Shown piece by piece: positions 51,200 to 61,322 of a stretch of DNA of 64,000 nt. The notes beneath the pieces are model-generated. The model ran no database searches and was not told the DNA's origin. It saw only the letters and a list, made by a program, of their open reading frames with translations. Where the stretch lies: the NCBI RefSeq assembly GCF_013348785.1, contig NZ_CP054691.1, positions 3,596,001-3,660,000 on the forward strand, given 5' to 3'. How positions within the stretch are numbered: the first letter of the stretch is position 1; every line of letters starts with the position of its first letter. Made by a program: the position numbers and the translations under genes. The DNA is from Gordonia sp. X0973. GTDB lineage: Bacteria > Actinomycetota > Actinomycetes > Mycobacteriales > Mycobacteriaceae.

Positions 51200-52615
51200 A
51201 TGAGACGAATCGTCCTCGGTGCGCTGGCCATCCTCGGCTTCGCGTGCCTGACCGCCGCCGTCGGGACCAAGCTGTTCCTGGTGCCGCAGCTGCGCGTCGT
51301 CCCGCTCGACCTCGACATCACCACCGTGGCGACCACCGTCGCACCCGAGGGCCAGGCCGGCGACCGCTTCCCGGCGACGCTCTTCGACCGCTGCTCGATC
51401 AAGGAGCGCACCGCCAAGACCTTCGGCGCCCATCTGACCCAGCAGCGCCGGTCGCGGATCATCGAGCCCTCCGACCGTCGCCAGGCCACCATCCAGTCGG
51501 CGCAGACGGTCCGTATCGACCACATCCGGGAGAAGGACGGCAAGGTCGTCGACCCGGCGATGGCGAAGGCCGGCGAAGAGCGCACCTGCAACGACGCCCT
51601 GCTGACCGCGAGCATCGACCGCGTATCGGTGAGTCGGAAGACGTCGGTGCCCAACGGCGCGGTCAACTCGATCCAGACCGAGGCGGTCGCCGACGGCGAC
51701 AAGGTCAGCGACGCTTCCGTCGTCGCCAAGCGCCAGGGCTTCCAGTACAAGTTCGGCTTCAACGTCAAGAAGCGGGACTACCTCTACTACGACCTCACGA
51801 CCCGCGAGGACACCCGCGTGAAGTTCGTCGACGAGAAGGTCATCAACGGGGTGAAGACCTACCACTTCGTCACCGAGGTGCCCGAGACCGACCTCTCCAC
51901 CCTTGAGACGCCGTCTGGCGACGCCGCGTTGGGCACGATGCTCACGATGCCGGCCCACTGGTGGGGGATCACCGGCAAGGGGGTGAAGCCGGGGGACAAG
52001 ATCTCGATGCACCGGTACGCCAGCTCCACCCGACACGTGTGGGTGGAGCCGCAGACCGGAACGATCGTCGACGGGCGCGAGGACCAGAACCAGTACTTCA
52101 AGTCGCCCGACCAGAGTGAGGACACGCCCAAGCCGGTCCGCGACTTCACGCTGACCTCGTTGAAGGCGACGTTCCAGTGGACGCCCGACACCGTGTCGGC
52201 CCAGGCTGGACGCGCGCAGAAGTACCTGAACCAGCTGCGGTTCGGTCAGGATGTGCTCCCGCTGATCCTCGGCGGCGCTGGGATCGTCCTGCTGCTCGCC
52301 TGGCTCGGCGGGGTCTTCCTCACCGGACGAGGCGGCGGCTCCCCGTCGCGGCACTCCGTCGACGGTGCCGGTGTCGGCGCGGGCGTCGGGTCCGGTGTTG
52401 GCGAGGGACCCGCCGAAGCTCCCGCGACTGCGGCGACGACCGTCCTGACCACCGAGCCACCCGCACCCCCGTACGGGTCGCCCGGATACGGCGCGACCGA
52501 TCCGACGGTGCCCGAACCCGCGTGGCGCGAGGTCGACTCGCCGTGGCATTACAACGCGCAGGGTCAGTACGTGGCCGACGAGAACGATCCGTCGATCCGA
52601 CCGACCGACAGCTGA
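51200..52615 (+). CDS. DUF3068 (PorA-family-like) membrane protein
   Basis: A 471-residue DUF3068 protein, a family confined largely to actinobacteria with mycolic acids and their relatives. An N-terminal membrane segment (ILGFACLTAAVGTKLFLVPQL) is followed by a large exported domain. A second helix (about 350-375, VLPLILGGAGIVLLLAWLGGVFL) precedes a glycine/proline-rich cytoplasmic tail. Some annotations call the family porin PorA, but function is unproven. The stop abuts the stop of the convergent GDT1 gene. Confidence 0.88.
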   Translation: MRRIVLGALAILGFACLTAAVGTKLFLVPQLRVVPLDLDITTVATTVAPEGQAGDRFPATLFDRCSIKERTAKTFGAHLTQQRRSRIIEPSDRRQATIQSAQTVRIDHIREKDGKVVDPAMAKAGEERTCNDALLTASIDRVSVSRKTSVPNGAVNSIQTEAVADGDKVSDASVVAKRQGFQYKFGFNVKKRDYLYYDLTTREDTRVKFVDEKVINGVKTYHFVTEVPETDLSTLETPSGDAALGTMLTMPAHWWGITGKGVKPGDKISMHRYASSTRHVWVEPQTGTIVDGREDQNQYFKSPDQSEDTPKPVRDFTLTSLKATFQWTPDTVSAQAGRAQKYLNQLRFGQDVLPLILGGAGIVLLLAWLGGVFLTGRGGGSPSRHSVDGAGVGAGVGSGVGEGPAEAPATAATTVLTTEPPAPPYGSPGYGATDPTVPEPAWREVDSPWHYNAQGQYVADENDPSIRPTDS

Positions 52616-52616
52616 C

Positions 52617-53369
52617 TCAGCGTCGCGAAATCTCGTGCTCGGCGGGCTGCGCCTGCTGGACGGGCAACGGTGATCGGTCACGTAGAGCGGGGTCACGTGG
52701 AGCGCGGTCACGTCGAGCGCGGTCACGTCGAATCACCACCGCGCCGGCGACCAGCAGCGCGCCGGCAATCACGACGGTGACGAAGACGAGTTCGGCGCTG
52801 GCGCCATCCAGGCCGGACCAGAGCAGCCACACCGCGAATCCGAAGAACAGTGCCGCGGCACCCCGACTGATGACCTTCGGCGGCAGGTGGCGCACCACCG
52901 CGGACCCGAGCACGATCGCCAGCGCGTCGGCGGCGACCATGCCCAGGGTCGAGCCGATCCAGACCCCGAGCCAGTTGTTGTCAGTCGCCAGGGCGATCGT
53001 CGTGAACATCGTCTTGTCGCCCAGCTCGGCCAGGAAGAACACGCTGGTGACGGCGAAGAAGGCCGAGGCCCCGACACGCGCCGGCCCTGCCAAACCCCCG
53101 TCGACGGTGTCGCCGCGGATCGTCCATAGTCCGAAGACGATCATCGCGAGACCGGCCACGACCGACGTCAGATGCATGGGGATCGACGCGCCGAGGTAGT
53201 GACCGACGGCGACGGAGAACAGGTGGATTCCGGCTGTCGCCGTGGTGATCGCGGCGATGACCATCCACGACCGGTAGCGCATCGCGAACATCATCGCCAT
53301 GAGCTGCGAACGATCACCCAGTTCGGCGACGAATACCACGCCGAAACTCAGGACCAGGGCAGAGAGCAT
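52617..53369 (-). CDS. TMEM165/GDT1-family cation transporter
   Basis: A 250-residue membrane protein with two repeats of three helices. Each carries the family ExGD motif: FVAELGDRSQL near the N-terminus and FLAELGDKTMF in the middle. The C-terminus is a charged arginine/aspartate-rich tail containing short repeats (RDRAPRDPALRDR) not typical of the family. GDT1-type proteins move Ca2+ or Mn2+ against protons. No yybP-ykoY riboswitch was recognised upstream. Confidence 0.88.
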   Translation of the reverse strand: MLSALVLSFGVVFVAELGDRSQLMAMMFAMRYRSWMVIAAITTATAGIHLFSVAVGHYLGASIPMHLTSVVAGLAMIVFGLWTIRGDTVDGGLAGPARVGASAFFAVTSVFFLAELGDKTMFTTIALATDNNWLGVWIGSTLGMVAADALAIVLGSAVVRHLPPKVISRGAAALFFGFAVWLLWSGLDGASAELVFVTVVIAGALLVAGAVVIRRDRARRDRAPRDPALRDRSPLPVQQAQPAEHEISRR

Positions 53370-53514
53370 GGGATCGACGCTAGATCGCCCCACTGAGTGC
53401 GCGCAACAGATGGGCTGGCCGTATTTCCGCAGGTAGGGGGCATAAAACTGTGCTTTCGGCGGCCCCTAAACAAGGACTGGGGACACCGGTCAAAGGAGAG
53501 CGGGAATGGCCAAC

Positions 53515-53558
53515 AAAAGACTCGGGGCCACCGGCTCTCGCCGATGACCCCGAGTCTT
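53515..53558 (-). terminator. Rho-independent terminator of the Ag85-like gene
   Basis: AGACTCGGGG (53518-53527) and CCCCGAGTCT (53548-53557) form a perfect 10-bp stem. On the minus strand it is followed by TTTTGTTG. It lies 16 bases past the stop of the mycolyltransferase gene, a rare textbook terminator in this GC-rich window. Confidence 0.88.
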
Positions 53559-53573
53559 AGTCAAGCTGTCGGA

Positions 53574-54593
53574 TTAGCTGCCGCTACCCGTACTGCCGAG
53601 GCTGCCGTTACCCGCACCGGCGGGCTGGAGGCTCGGGCCGCCGAAGAAGGCGGGCTTGTAGGTGGAGTACCAGGACTCCTTGAAGCGGCGCTGCCAGTAG
53701 TCCCACCAGTGTCCGCCGTCGGGCGAGATGTGCGTGGTGAGGTGGACCGGCAGGGTGCGCAGACGGGCGATGTACATCTGGCTGCTGATCGACGCGGCGG
53801 TCTCCAGCGGAACCATCTGGACGAAGCGGGTCGGGTCGAAGTTCGGGCTACCCGGGTTGATCGCGCTGTCGTACTTGCTGGTGATGCCGGTACCCGCCGA
53901 GACGTACACGTACTTACCCGCGAGGTTGCCCGCGGAGAGGAACGGGTCGTTGGCGAACCACTCGCCGGCCGGGTAGACCCCCCACATGTTGTTGGGGTTA
54001 CCGCCGACCTGACCGACCGACACCTGGATGCCCTGGGTGAAGCCGGGCATGGTCACCGTCGGGTAGCCGCTGTAGGAGGCAACCGCCTTGTACATGCGCG
54101 GGTGGCGCGACGCGATGTTCAGCGCCGAGGTGCCCGACATCGACAGACCGCCGATGGCGTTGCGACGACCGTCGGCGCGGTACTTGGACTTCATGTAGCG
54201 CGGGAGCTCACGGGTGAGGAAGGTCTCCCACCGGTTCAGACCCAGCTTCGGGTCGCGCTTCTCCCAGTTGGTGTAGAAGCTGCCGGCACCGCCGAAGGGG
54301 AGGACCACGTTGACGCCCTTGCCGCGCATGAAGCGGGCGACGTCGGTGTTGATCAGCCAACCGGTGTCGTTGTTCGGCGCGCGCAGACCGTCCAGCAGGT
54401 AGATGGTCGGTGCGTTCGGCCGATTGGCCGACACCACATACACCGGGATGCTCCGGTGCATGGCGGGCGAGTAGACGCGGTCGGTCGCCGCACGGGCCTC
54501 AGCCGACGGGGCGGTGACGGCGGTAGCCAGTCCCGCGCCGACCATCAGCGTCATGGCACCAGCGAGGAGCCGCGAGCTTGCTCGGTTCAACAT
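53574..54593 (-). CDS. Mycolyltransferase/esterase of the antigen 85 family
   Basis: A 339-residue exported protein with a signal peptide (MLNRASSRLLAGAMTLMVGAG region, cleavage near AEARA). It has the alpha/beta hydrolase fold of antigen 85: LLDGLRAPNNDTGW, GGAGSFYTNW, nucleophile S151 in GLSMSG, and a histidine in SPDGGHWWDYW. Family enzymes transfer mycolates to trehalose and arabinogalactan. The ATG at 54593 follows AAAGGA. It is monocistronic, with its own terminator and a long leader. Confidence 0.93.
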   Translation of the reverse strand: MLNRASSRLLAGAMTLMVGAGLATAVTAPSAEARAATDRVYSPAMHRSIPVYVVSANRPNAPTIYLLDGLRAPNNDTGWLINTDVARFMRGKGVNVVLPFGGAGSFYTNWEKRDPKLGLNRWETFLTRELPRYMKSKYRADGRRNAIGGLSMSGTSALNIASRHPRMYKAVASYSGYPTVTMPGFTQGIQVSVGQVGGNPNNMWGVYPAGEWFANDPFLSAGNLAGKYVYVSAGTGITSKYDSAINPGSPNFDPTRFVQMVPLETAASISSQMYIARLRTLPVHLTTHISPDGGHWWDYWQRRFKESWYSTYKPAFFGGPSLQPAGAGNGSLGSTGSGS

Positions 54594-54980
54594 TCGTTGT
54601 AGTCCTTTGATTGGTCAGCCAGCGTTCCTGACGGATGAACCGGGCTGCTTCGTCTTCTGGAATGGAACGGAACCCGCGTCATGAGACAGGGTTCCAATCG
54701 CAATCAAGTGTAACGGCTCGATAACGAGCGGGCAAAAGCTCGCGGCCCCCAACGAGCCCGATGAGCACACAACGGTTCACTCGCTCACCGTATGACATGC
54801 GGATATGCGCCCCACATCGGACTGATCACAGATTCGCCACAACGAAACTCTGGGCACATTGGCACCAGATGTCACCCGGTGCCACCCCGCACTTCCTGCC
54901 GGGTCGCCCATGCGGTTGGATTGAGCGCGACGCAGGGCCCCGGCGATCCCGGGGCCATCGACTCAGCAGGGAGCAGCACA
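54594..54980. other. Intergenic region, Ag85-like and dehydrogenase promoters
   Basis: The 387-bp gap separates divergent genes and should contain both promoters. The half near the Ag85 gene is relatively AT-rich. A 7-bp inverted repeat TGGCACC/GGTGCCA lies at 54860-54884 with an 11-base spacer and may be an operator for the dehydrogenase gene. No convincing small gene or RNA was found. Confidence 0.45.
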
Positions 54981-55823
<843 letters not shown>

Positions 55824-55838
55824 TCCCGCCGCTCGACC

Positions 55839-55895
55839 CCGAGTGGGCACCCCAACACCGCCGAGTGGGCACCCAAAACGCACCGAGTGGGCAGC
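55839..55895. repeat. Three 22-bp-spaced copies of CCGAGTGGGCACC
   Basis: CCGAGTGGGCACC at 55839 and 55861 and a one-base variant at 55883 are spaced exactly 22 bases apart. They lie between the stops of convergent genes. The array is the reverse complement of the one at 47538-47594. Confidence 0.75.
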
Positions 55896-55900
55896 CGGCG

Positions 55901-56965
55901 CTAGCGCGTGACCCGTCGAACGAAGGCGATCGACTCGTTCAGCGCCCTCTGCCCGGCCGACGTGCCGAGTTCGAACTGGAACTCGTGGCCGAGTTGCTCG
56001 GGAGTGCTCGCGTCGTAGATCAGCGTCGAGACGTCGACCCCCCGTTGTCGCAAGGCGGACGCGAAGGGCACGCTTTGCGTCGCGGTCAGCGGGTCGACGT
56101 TGCCCGCCCCGATCCACGTCGGCGGGTAGGTGGCGGTCAGGTGGCGGATCGTCGACATCTGGTCCCGACCCAACGACGGCGACCGCCGCTGCCCGGTATA
56201 GGCCCAGAGCGTGTTGTCGACGCCCCAGCTGAGCAACCGGGTCACGGTGCTGCGCGGCTGGTCCTGGGGTTTGAGCGCATAGGCGTCGTACACCCCGCAG
56301 TTCAGCAGTGCGCCGCGCAGTTGCGACGGTGAGAGGGCCGGCACGACGCCGACCTCCCCGGCGAACGCTGGGTTGCTGATGATCGCCGACAGCTGCGACG
56401 CGAGGTTGGCGCCGGCCGAATCCCCGGCGAGCACCAGTCGGGCGGGGTCGATGCCGTATTCGCCGGCATGCGCGACGAGGAAGCGCAGGGCCTCGTTGAG
56501 TTGCCCGATCGCCAACGGGTAGCGGCGTTCGGGCGCGAGCGAATAGTTCAGCGACACGACGGTGAACCCGGCCCCGGCCAGGCGGCTCAAGTAGTGCGCC
56601 GGATCGGCCTTGTCACCCGACACCCATCCGCCGCCGTGGATCCACACGATCGTCGGCGCCGGGAGCGGGCTCGACTGCTGCGGCGACGGCGGGCGGTACA
56701 CGTCGAACTCGGTGTCGCTCGGCGATTTCCCGGCGAGCGGCGACCCGACCGGGAGGTATCCGACGTCGCGAGTGACCCGGACGGCCGGGTCGGCGAACTG
56801 CGCGTTGCGCGCCCGCATGGCAACCGCCCCGTCGTCGAAGACCCGACGCGTGAGAAGCGCGCCCGGCGTCGGGGTGACGTGGAGGACGAACAGTGCCGCC
56901 ACCAGGAGGAACACGACGAGAGACGCGAACCACCACAACCATCCGCTCCGCAGTATTCGACGCAT
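55901..56965 (-). CDS. Membrane-anchored alpha/beta hydrolase (hormone-sensitive-lipase type)
   Basis: A 354-residue protein. A single N-terminal membrane helix (WLWWFASLVVFLLVAALFVL) is followed by an esterase domain with the HSL-type oxyanion motif HGGGW, the nucleophile elbow GDSAGA, an aspartate in GNVDPLTA and a histidine in LGHEF. The catalytic domain should lie outside the membrane. It would hydrolyse short or medium acyl esters; the natural substrate is unknown. Confidence 0.87.
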   Translation of the reverse strand: MRRILRSGWLWWFASLVVFLLVAALFVLHVTPTPGALLTRRVFDDGAVAMRARNAQFADPAVRVTRDVGYLPVGSPLAGKSPSDTEFDVYRPPSPQQSSPLPAPTIVWIHGGGWVSGDKADPAHYLSRLAGAGFTVVSLNYSLAPERRYPLAIGQLNEALRFLVAHAGEYGIDPARLVLAGDSAGANLASQLSAIISNPAFAGEVGVVPALSPSQLRGALLNCGVYDAYALKPQDQPRSTVTRLLSWGVDNTLWAYTGQRRSPSLGRDQMSTIRHLTATYPPTWIGAGNVDPLTATQSVPFASALRQRGVDVSTLIYDASTPEQLGHEFQFELGTSAGQRALNESIAFVRRVTR

Positions 56966-57034
56966 GGCGTCTAGCTTGCCGCACTACGGCAAATCCCGGG
57001 TCGCGCCCATCGCAATTCGAGGCAGTGCCGCGAT

Positions 57035-58720
57035 ATGGTCGAGGACATGGATTCCTCGCAGGATTTCGCCGCCGACGCCATCGTCGTCGGGTCCGGCCTC
57101 GCCGGTCTCGTCGCCACGTATGAGCTGCAGAAGGCTGGCAAGAAAGTGTTGGTCGTCGACCAGGAGAACCGGAAAAACCTTGGCGGCCAAGCATTTTGGT
57201 CGTTGGGCGGACTGTTCATGGTCGACACGCCGGAGCAGCGCCGTCTCGGCATCCACGATTCCGAAGAGTTGGCGCTGAACGATTGGATGGGGTCGGCCGG
57301 CTTCGACCGCGACGACGAGGACTACTGGGGTCGCCAGTGGGCGCGCGCCTACGTCCACTTCGCCGCGACGGAGAAGCGCGGCTATCTGCACGACCTGGGC
57401 CTGCGGATCACCCCCATCGTCGGCTGGGCCGAACGCGGCGGCGGCAGCGCCGACGGGCACGGCAATTCCGTCCCCCGCTTCCACCTGACCTGGGGAACCG
57501 GGCCGGAGGTGACGCGCATATTCGTCGAACCCGTGCTGGACGCCGAGCGGCGCGGCCTCGTCAAATTTGCCTTCCGCCACCGCGTCGACGACCTGGTCGT
57601 CGACGCCGGGACGGTCGTCGGGGTGCGCGGCTCGGTGCTGGCGCCCAGTGACACCGAGCGGGGCGTCGAATCGTCGCGAGAGGTGGTGGGGGACTTCGAG
57701 TTCCGCGCGCCGCAGACGATCGTGACCACCGGTGGCATCGGCCACAACCACGAGTTGGTGCGCGCCAACTGGCCGGTGGACCGGCTCGGTCCGGTGCCCG
57801 AGCACATGATCGCCGGGGTGCCCGCCTACGTCGACGGTCGCATGCTGGGCATCGCCGAGGCGGCGGGAGCCAATCTCGTCAACCGCGACCGCATGTGGCA
57901 CTACACCGAGGGGATCCACAACTGGGACCCGATCTGGCCCGACCACGCCATCCGCATCATCCCCGGCCCGTCGTCGCTGTGGCTCGACGCGAACGGCGAG
58001 AGGCTCGCGGCGCCGAACTTCCCCGGATTCGACACGAACTCGACGATGAAGGCGATCCTCGCCACCGGGTACGACTATTCGTGGTTCATCCTGACCCAGT
58101 CGATCATCGAGAAGGAGTTCGCGCTCTCCGGCTCGGAGCAGAACCCGGATATCACCGAGAAAGACCTCAAGGTCACCGCGAAGAGCCGGCTGGCCAAGGG
58201 TGCCCCGGGCCCAATCCAGGCCTTCCTCGACCACGGCGAGGACTTCGTCACCGCGCCGACGCTGGCCGGGCTCGTCGCGAAGATGAACGCGATCAGCCGC
58301 GGCCCGACCCTCGACCTGACCCAGATCGAGCGGGTGGTCTCGGCGCGCGACGCACAGCTGGACAACAAATTCTCCAAAGACGCCCAGCTCATGGCCGTGA
58401 CCAACGCGCGTCAATACCTCGGCGACAAGATCGTGCGCGTCGCGAAGCCGCATCGGCTCACCGACCCGAAGCACGGGCCGATGATCGCGGTGCGCCTCAA
58501 CATCCTCACCCGCAAGACGCTCGGCGGCATCCAGACGAACCTGGATTCGCAGGTGATCGGCGCCGGCGGCTCGCCCGTCCCGGGACTGTATGCGGCCGGT
58601 GAGGTCGCCGGCTTCGGCGGCGGCGGGGTCCACGGCTACAACGCGCTCGAGGGCACCTTCCTCGGCGGCTGCATCTTCTCCGGCCGGGCCGCCGGCCGGG
58701 CGGCGGCGCGTCAGGCCTGA
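57035..58720 (+). CDS. FAD-binding dehydrogenase
   Basis: A 561-residue flavoprotein resembling ketosteroid-dehydrogenase-like and predicted FAD dehydrogenases. The N-terminal FAD motif is AIVVGSGLAGLVATYELQKAGKKVLVVD in part; GGQAFWSLGGLF follows. The C-terminal FAD region has GLYAAGEVAGFGGGGVHGYNALEGTFLGG in part. The ATG at 57035 is used; a second ATG at 57047 would remove four residues. Substrate unknown. Confidence 0.85.
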   Translation: MVEDMDSSQDFAADAIVVGSGLAGLVATYELQKAGKKVLVVDQENRKNLGGQAFWSLGGLFMVDTPEQRRLGIHDSEELALNDWMGSAGFDRDDEDYWGRQWARAYVHFAATEKRGYLHDLGLRITPIVGWAERGGGSADGHGNSVPRFHLTWGTGPEVTRIFVEPVLDAERRGLVKFAFRHRVDDLVVDAGTVVGVRGSVLAPSDTERGVESSREVVGDFEFRAPQTIVTTGGIGHNHELVRANWPVDRLGPVPEHMIAGVPAYVDGRMLGIAEAAGANLVNRDRMWHYTEGIHNWDPIWPDHAIRIIPGPSSLWLDANGERLAAPNFPGFDTNSTMKAILATGYDYSWFILTQSIIEKEFALSGSEQNPDITEKDLKVTAKSRLAKGAPGPIQAFLDHGEDFVTAPTLAGLVAKMNAISRGPTLDLTQIERVVSARDAQLDNKFSKDAQLMAVTNARQYLGDKIVRVAKPHRLTDPKHGPMIAVRLNILTRKTLGGIQTNLDSQVIGAGGSPVPGLYAAGEVAGFGGGGVHGYNALEGTFLGGCIFSGRAAGRAAARQA

Positions 58721-58775
58721 GGTCGTACGGCCCGAGCCGAGTCCACTGTCCGACCCGGGCGCTACCGTGCGGGGC

Positions 58776-59228
58776 ATGGACGACTTAATGGCCAAGCTGG
58801 GGGCCGCGCTCACCGCCGCCCCGGAGGAACGCAAACCCGCGCTCACCGCGCTGTGGGCCGAGATCGACGAGCACGACCACGCCGCGCGGTGCATCGCCGC
58901 GCACTACATCGCCGATGCGCAGGACGATCTCGGCGCCGAGGTGGCCTGGGACGAGACGGCGCTGGCCGAGGTCGCCCACGTGTCCGATGCCGAGCTCCAG
59001 GCGATCCACCCGACCTTGACGGTGGCCGGATTCCTCCCCTCGCTGCACCTCAACCTGGCCGACGGGTATCGGCGCCAGGGCCGCTTCACCGAGGCGGCCG
59101 ACCGGCTCCAGACGAGCCGCGAATTCGACTTCGCACTCGAGGGCGCCGCCGACCCGGCCTACGCCGCGGGGATCCGCGACGCCCTGGAAGGGGTCGCCGC
59201 GAAGATCGCCGCGGGCGACCCGACCTGA
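58776..59228 (+). CDS. Hypothetical protein, tetratricopeptide-like helices
   Basis: A 150-residue helical, acidic protein. LHLNLADGYRRQGRFTEAADRLQTS looks like one tetratricopeptide-type helix pair. Similar small proteins are annotated as hypothetical in actinobacteria. No signal peptide. It lies between a flavin dehydrogenase and the DyP peroxidase gene. Confidence 0.65.
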   Translation: MDDLMAKLGAALTAAPEERKPALTALWAEIDEHDHAARCIAAHYIADAQDDLGAEVAWDETALAEVAHVSDAELQAIHPTLTVAGFLPSLHLNLADGYRRQGRFTEAADRLQTSREFDFALEGAADPAYAAGIRDALEGVAAKIAAGDPT

Positions 59229-59336
59229 GCAGTCACGCGACGGGGCGGCGAGCCGGGACTTTCTGCCCGGTAACCCTCATCACCCTTCTGCCCAGACGAC
59301 GGCGCGCCGGGGCCTGTTCCACTAGCCTTGGAAGAC

Positions 59337-60359
59337 GTGGCCACGCCGCAGATCATCCTCACCCGCAAGCATCAGCATGCCTTCTTCCTGGTCCTGACGC
59401 TCTCATCCGACGCCGACCTCAGCGAGGTCTCCGACGCCATCTCCGGATTCACCGGCCGGGTTCGGTCGGTTGCCTCTCGGGCGCCGGCGGCGAATCTCGT
59501 CGGCATCATCGGGTTCGGCTCGCAGGCATGGGACCGTCTCTTCAGCGGCCCACGGCCCACCGAGCTCCACCCGTTCATCGCGTTGCAGGGCAAGCACACC
59601 GCCCCGTCGACCCCCGGTGACATCCTGTTGCACCTCAAGGCCGACACGACCGACCTCTGCTACGAGTTGGCCACCATCGTCCTGGGCGATTTCGGCGCCA
59701 ACGTCACGGTTGTCGACGAGGTACACGGGTTCCGCTATTTCGACATGCGCGACCTCATCGGCTTCGTCGACGGCACCGAGAACCCCGCGGGAGCCCAGGC
59801 GGTCGAAACGATCACCTGCTACGACGAGGCACCCACGCTGGCCGACGGCAGCTATGTGACGGTGCAGCGCTACGTCACCGACATGGTCAAGTGGAATGCG
59901 CTGGCCGTCGACGCGCAGGAGGATGCCATCGGCCGGTCGAAGTCGGAGAACATCGAGATGTCCGACGACGCCAAGCCGGCCAACGCGCACATCGCGCTCA
60001 ACGTCGTCTACGACGACGAGGGCAATCAGTTGCAGATCTTCCGCGACAACATGCCGTGGGGTTCGGCCGAGGGCGAGCGCGGAACCTATTTCATCGCCTA
60101 CTCCTCGTCGCCGGCGATCACCGAGCGCATGCTGGAGAACATGTTCATCGGCGATCCCGTCGGCAATACCGACCGGCTGCTCGACTTCACCACCGCGGTC
60201 ACCGGTAGCCAGTTCTACGTGCCGCCGGTCGAGTTCGTCGACGATCCGCCACCGGTGCCGGATGTCATCGAGCGCACCGACGGTGACGACGACGAGGCTG
60301 CCCCGGCACAACCGATCACCTCGTCGGACGGATCCCTCGGCATCGGTTCACTGCACTAG
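59337..60359 (+). CDS. DyP-type heme peroxidase, encapsulin cargo
   Basis: A 340-residue dye-decolourising peroxidase with the diagnostic GFVDGTENP motif (distal aspartate) and the proximal-heme region ANAHIALNVVYDDEGNQ in part. The last residues, after an acidic proline-rich linker, are DGSLGIGSLH, the known targeting peptide that loads DyP into family 1 encapsulins. GTG 59337 is preferred; TTG 59328 is an alternative. The encapsulin gene follows 41 bases downstream. Confidence 0.94.
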   Translation: MATPQIILTRKHQHAFFLVLTLSSDADLSEVSDAISGFTGRVRSVASRAPAANLVGIIGFGSQAWDRLFSGPRPTELHPFIALQGKHTAPSTPGDILLHLKADTTDLCYELATIVLGDFGANVTVVDEVHGFRYFDMRDLIGFVDGTENPAGAQAVETITCYDEAPTLADGSYVTVQRYVTDMVKWNALAVDAQEDAIGRSKSENIEMSDDAKPANAHIALNVVYDDEGNQLQIFRDNMPWGSAEGERGTYFIAYSSSPAITERMLENMFIGDPVGNTDRLLDFTTAVTGSQFYVPPVEFVDDPPPVPDVIERTDGDDDEAAPAQPITSSDGSLGIGSLH

Positions 60360-60400
60360 TCGCCCGGCACCAATCGACCCATCCCGTTCAGGAGGACACC

Positions 60401-61195
60401 ATGAACAACCTGCACCGCCACCTCGCCCCCATCTCCGACGCGGCGTGGGAGGAGATCGAAGCCGAGGCATCGCGCTCGTTCAAGCGCAACGTGGCCGGGC
60501 GGCGCCTCGTCGACGTGACGGGTCCGCTCGGGTTGACCACCGCCTCGGTCGATACAGGTCACCTGACGAAGATCGACGCACCCGACGCGAAGATCTCGGC
60601 CTCGCTGCGCCAGTCGCAACCCCTCGTCGAACTCAAAGTGCCGTTCACCCTGAACCGCGCGGACATCGACGACGTCGACCGCGGTTCGAAGGACTCCGAC
60701 TGGGACCCCGTCATCGACGCGGCGCGTGAACTCGCCCTGGCCGAGGACCGCGCCATCTTCGAGGGCTACGCGGCGGCCGGGATCGACGGTCTGACCAAGA
60801 ACGCGCTGGGACCGATCAAGCTGCCCGACAACGTCGCCGACTACCCCACCGCGCTCGCCGAAGCGCTCAGCGCGCTGAAGATGGAGTCGATCGACCACCC
60901 GTATTCGGTCGCGGTCTCGGCCGACCTCTACAACGCGATCAGCGAGACCTCCGACCACGGCTATCCGGTGCGCGAGCATCTGCAGCGCCAGCTGGTCAAC
61001 GGCGAGATCTTCTGGGCGCCCGCGATCTCCGGCGCGTACGTCGTGTCGCAGCGCGGCGGCGATTTCGAGCTGGTGCTCGGCCAGGACGTGTCGATCGGCT
61101 ACGACTCGCACGACGCCGACGTGGTGAACCTGTACTTCATCGAGTCCTTCACCTTCCTCGTCTACACCCCCGAGGCTGCCGTCGCACTGAGGTAG
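60401..61195 (+). CDS. Family 1 encapsulin shell protein
   Basis: A 264-residue HK97-fold shell protein of the linocin/encapsulin family 1. It starts MNNLHRHLAPISDAAWEEIE, with RRLVDVTGPLGL, and ends in ESFTFLVYTPEAAVAL. The ATG at 60401 follows AGGAGG. It should self-assemble into a nanocompartment enclosing the DyP peroxidase encoded just upstream, protecting against oxidative stress. Confidence 0.96.
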   Translation: MNNLHRHLAPISDAAWEEIEAEASRSFKRNVAGRRLVDVTGPLGLTTASVDTGHLTKIDAPDAKISASLRQSQPLVELKVPFTLNRADIDDVDRGSKDSDWDPVIDAARELALAEDRAIFEGYAAAGIDGLTKNALGPIKLPDNVADYPTALAEALSALKMESIDHPYSVAVSADLYNAISETSDHGYPVREHLQRQLVNGEIFWAPAISGAYVVSQRGGDFELVLGQDVSIGYDSHDADVVNLYFIESFTFLVYTPEAAVALR

Positions 61196-61199
61196 GCGC

Positions 61200-61268
61200 C
61201 TCCTCCCGCACAAATCCGTTCCTCCCGCAGAAGCTTCGTCGGGAAGAACCAAAAAGTGCGGGAGGAAC
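61200..61268. terminator. Stem-loop after the encapsulin gene
   Basis: GTTCCTCCCGCA (61218-61229) pairs with TGCGGGAGGAAC (61257-61268). A second copy of the left arm, CTCCTCCCGCAC (61200-61211), could compete with it. It lies a few bases after the encapsulin stop and probably ends the DyP-encapsulin transcript; no T-tract follows. Confidence 0.5.
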
Positions 61269-61322
61269 CGGGACCGAACAATCGCGTGGCATCTGCGCCG
61301 CCGGACAAGTACCGTCGATGCG

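Noticed and set aside
49841..52726. Very long open frame (961 codons) on the minus strand across the UbiB, DUF3068 and GDT1 genes
   Set aside because: It is antisense to clearly recognisable proteins and has the low-complexity valine/glycine/aspartate composition of a reverse-strand shadow in high-GC DNA.
53370..53514. Mn-sensing yybP-ykoY riboswitch before the GDT1-type gene
   Set aside because: These elements often precede GDT1-like genes, but I found none of the conserved loop sequences. The only strong hairpin there is the terminator of the Ag85-like gene.
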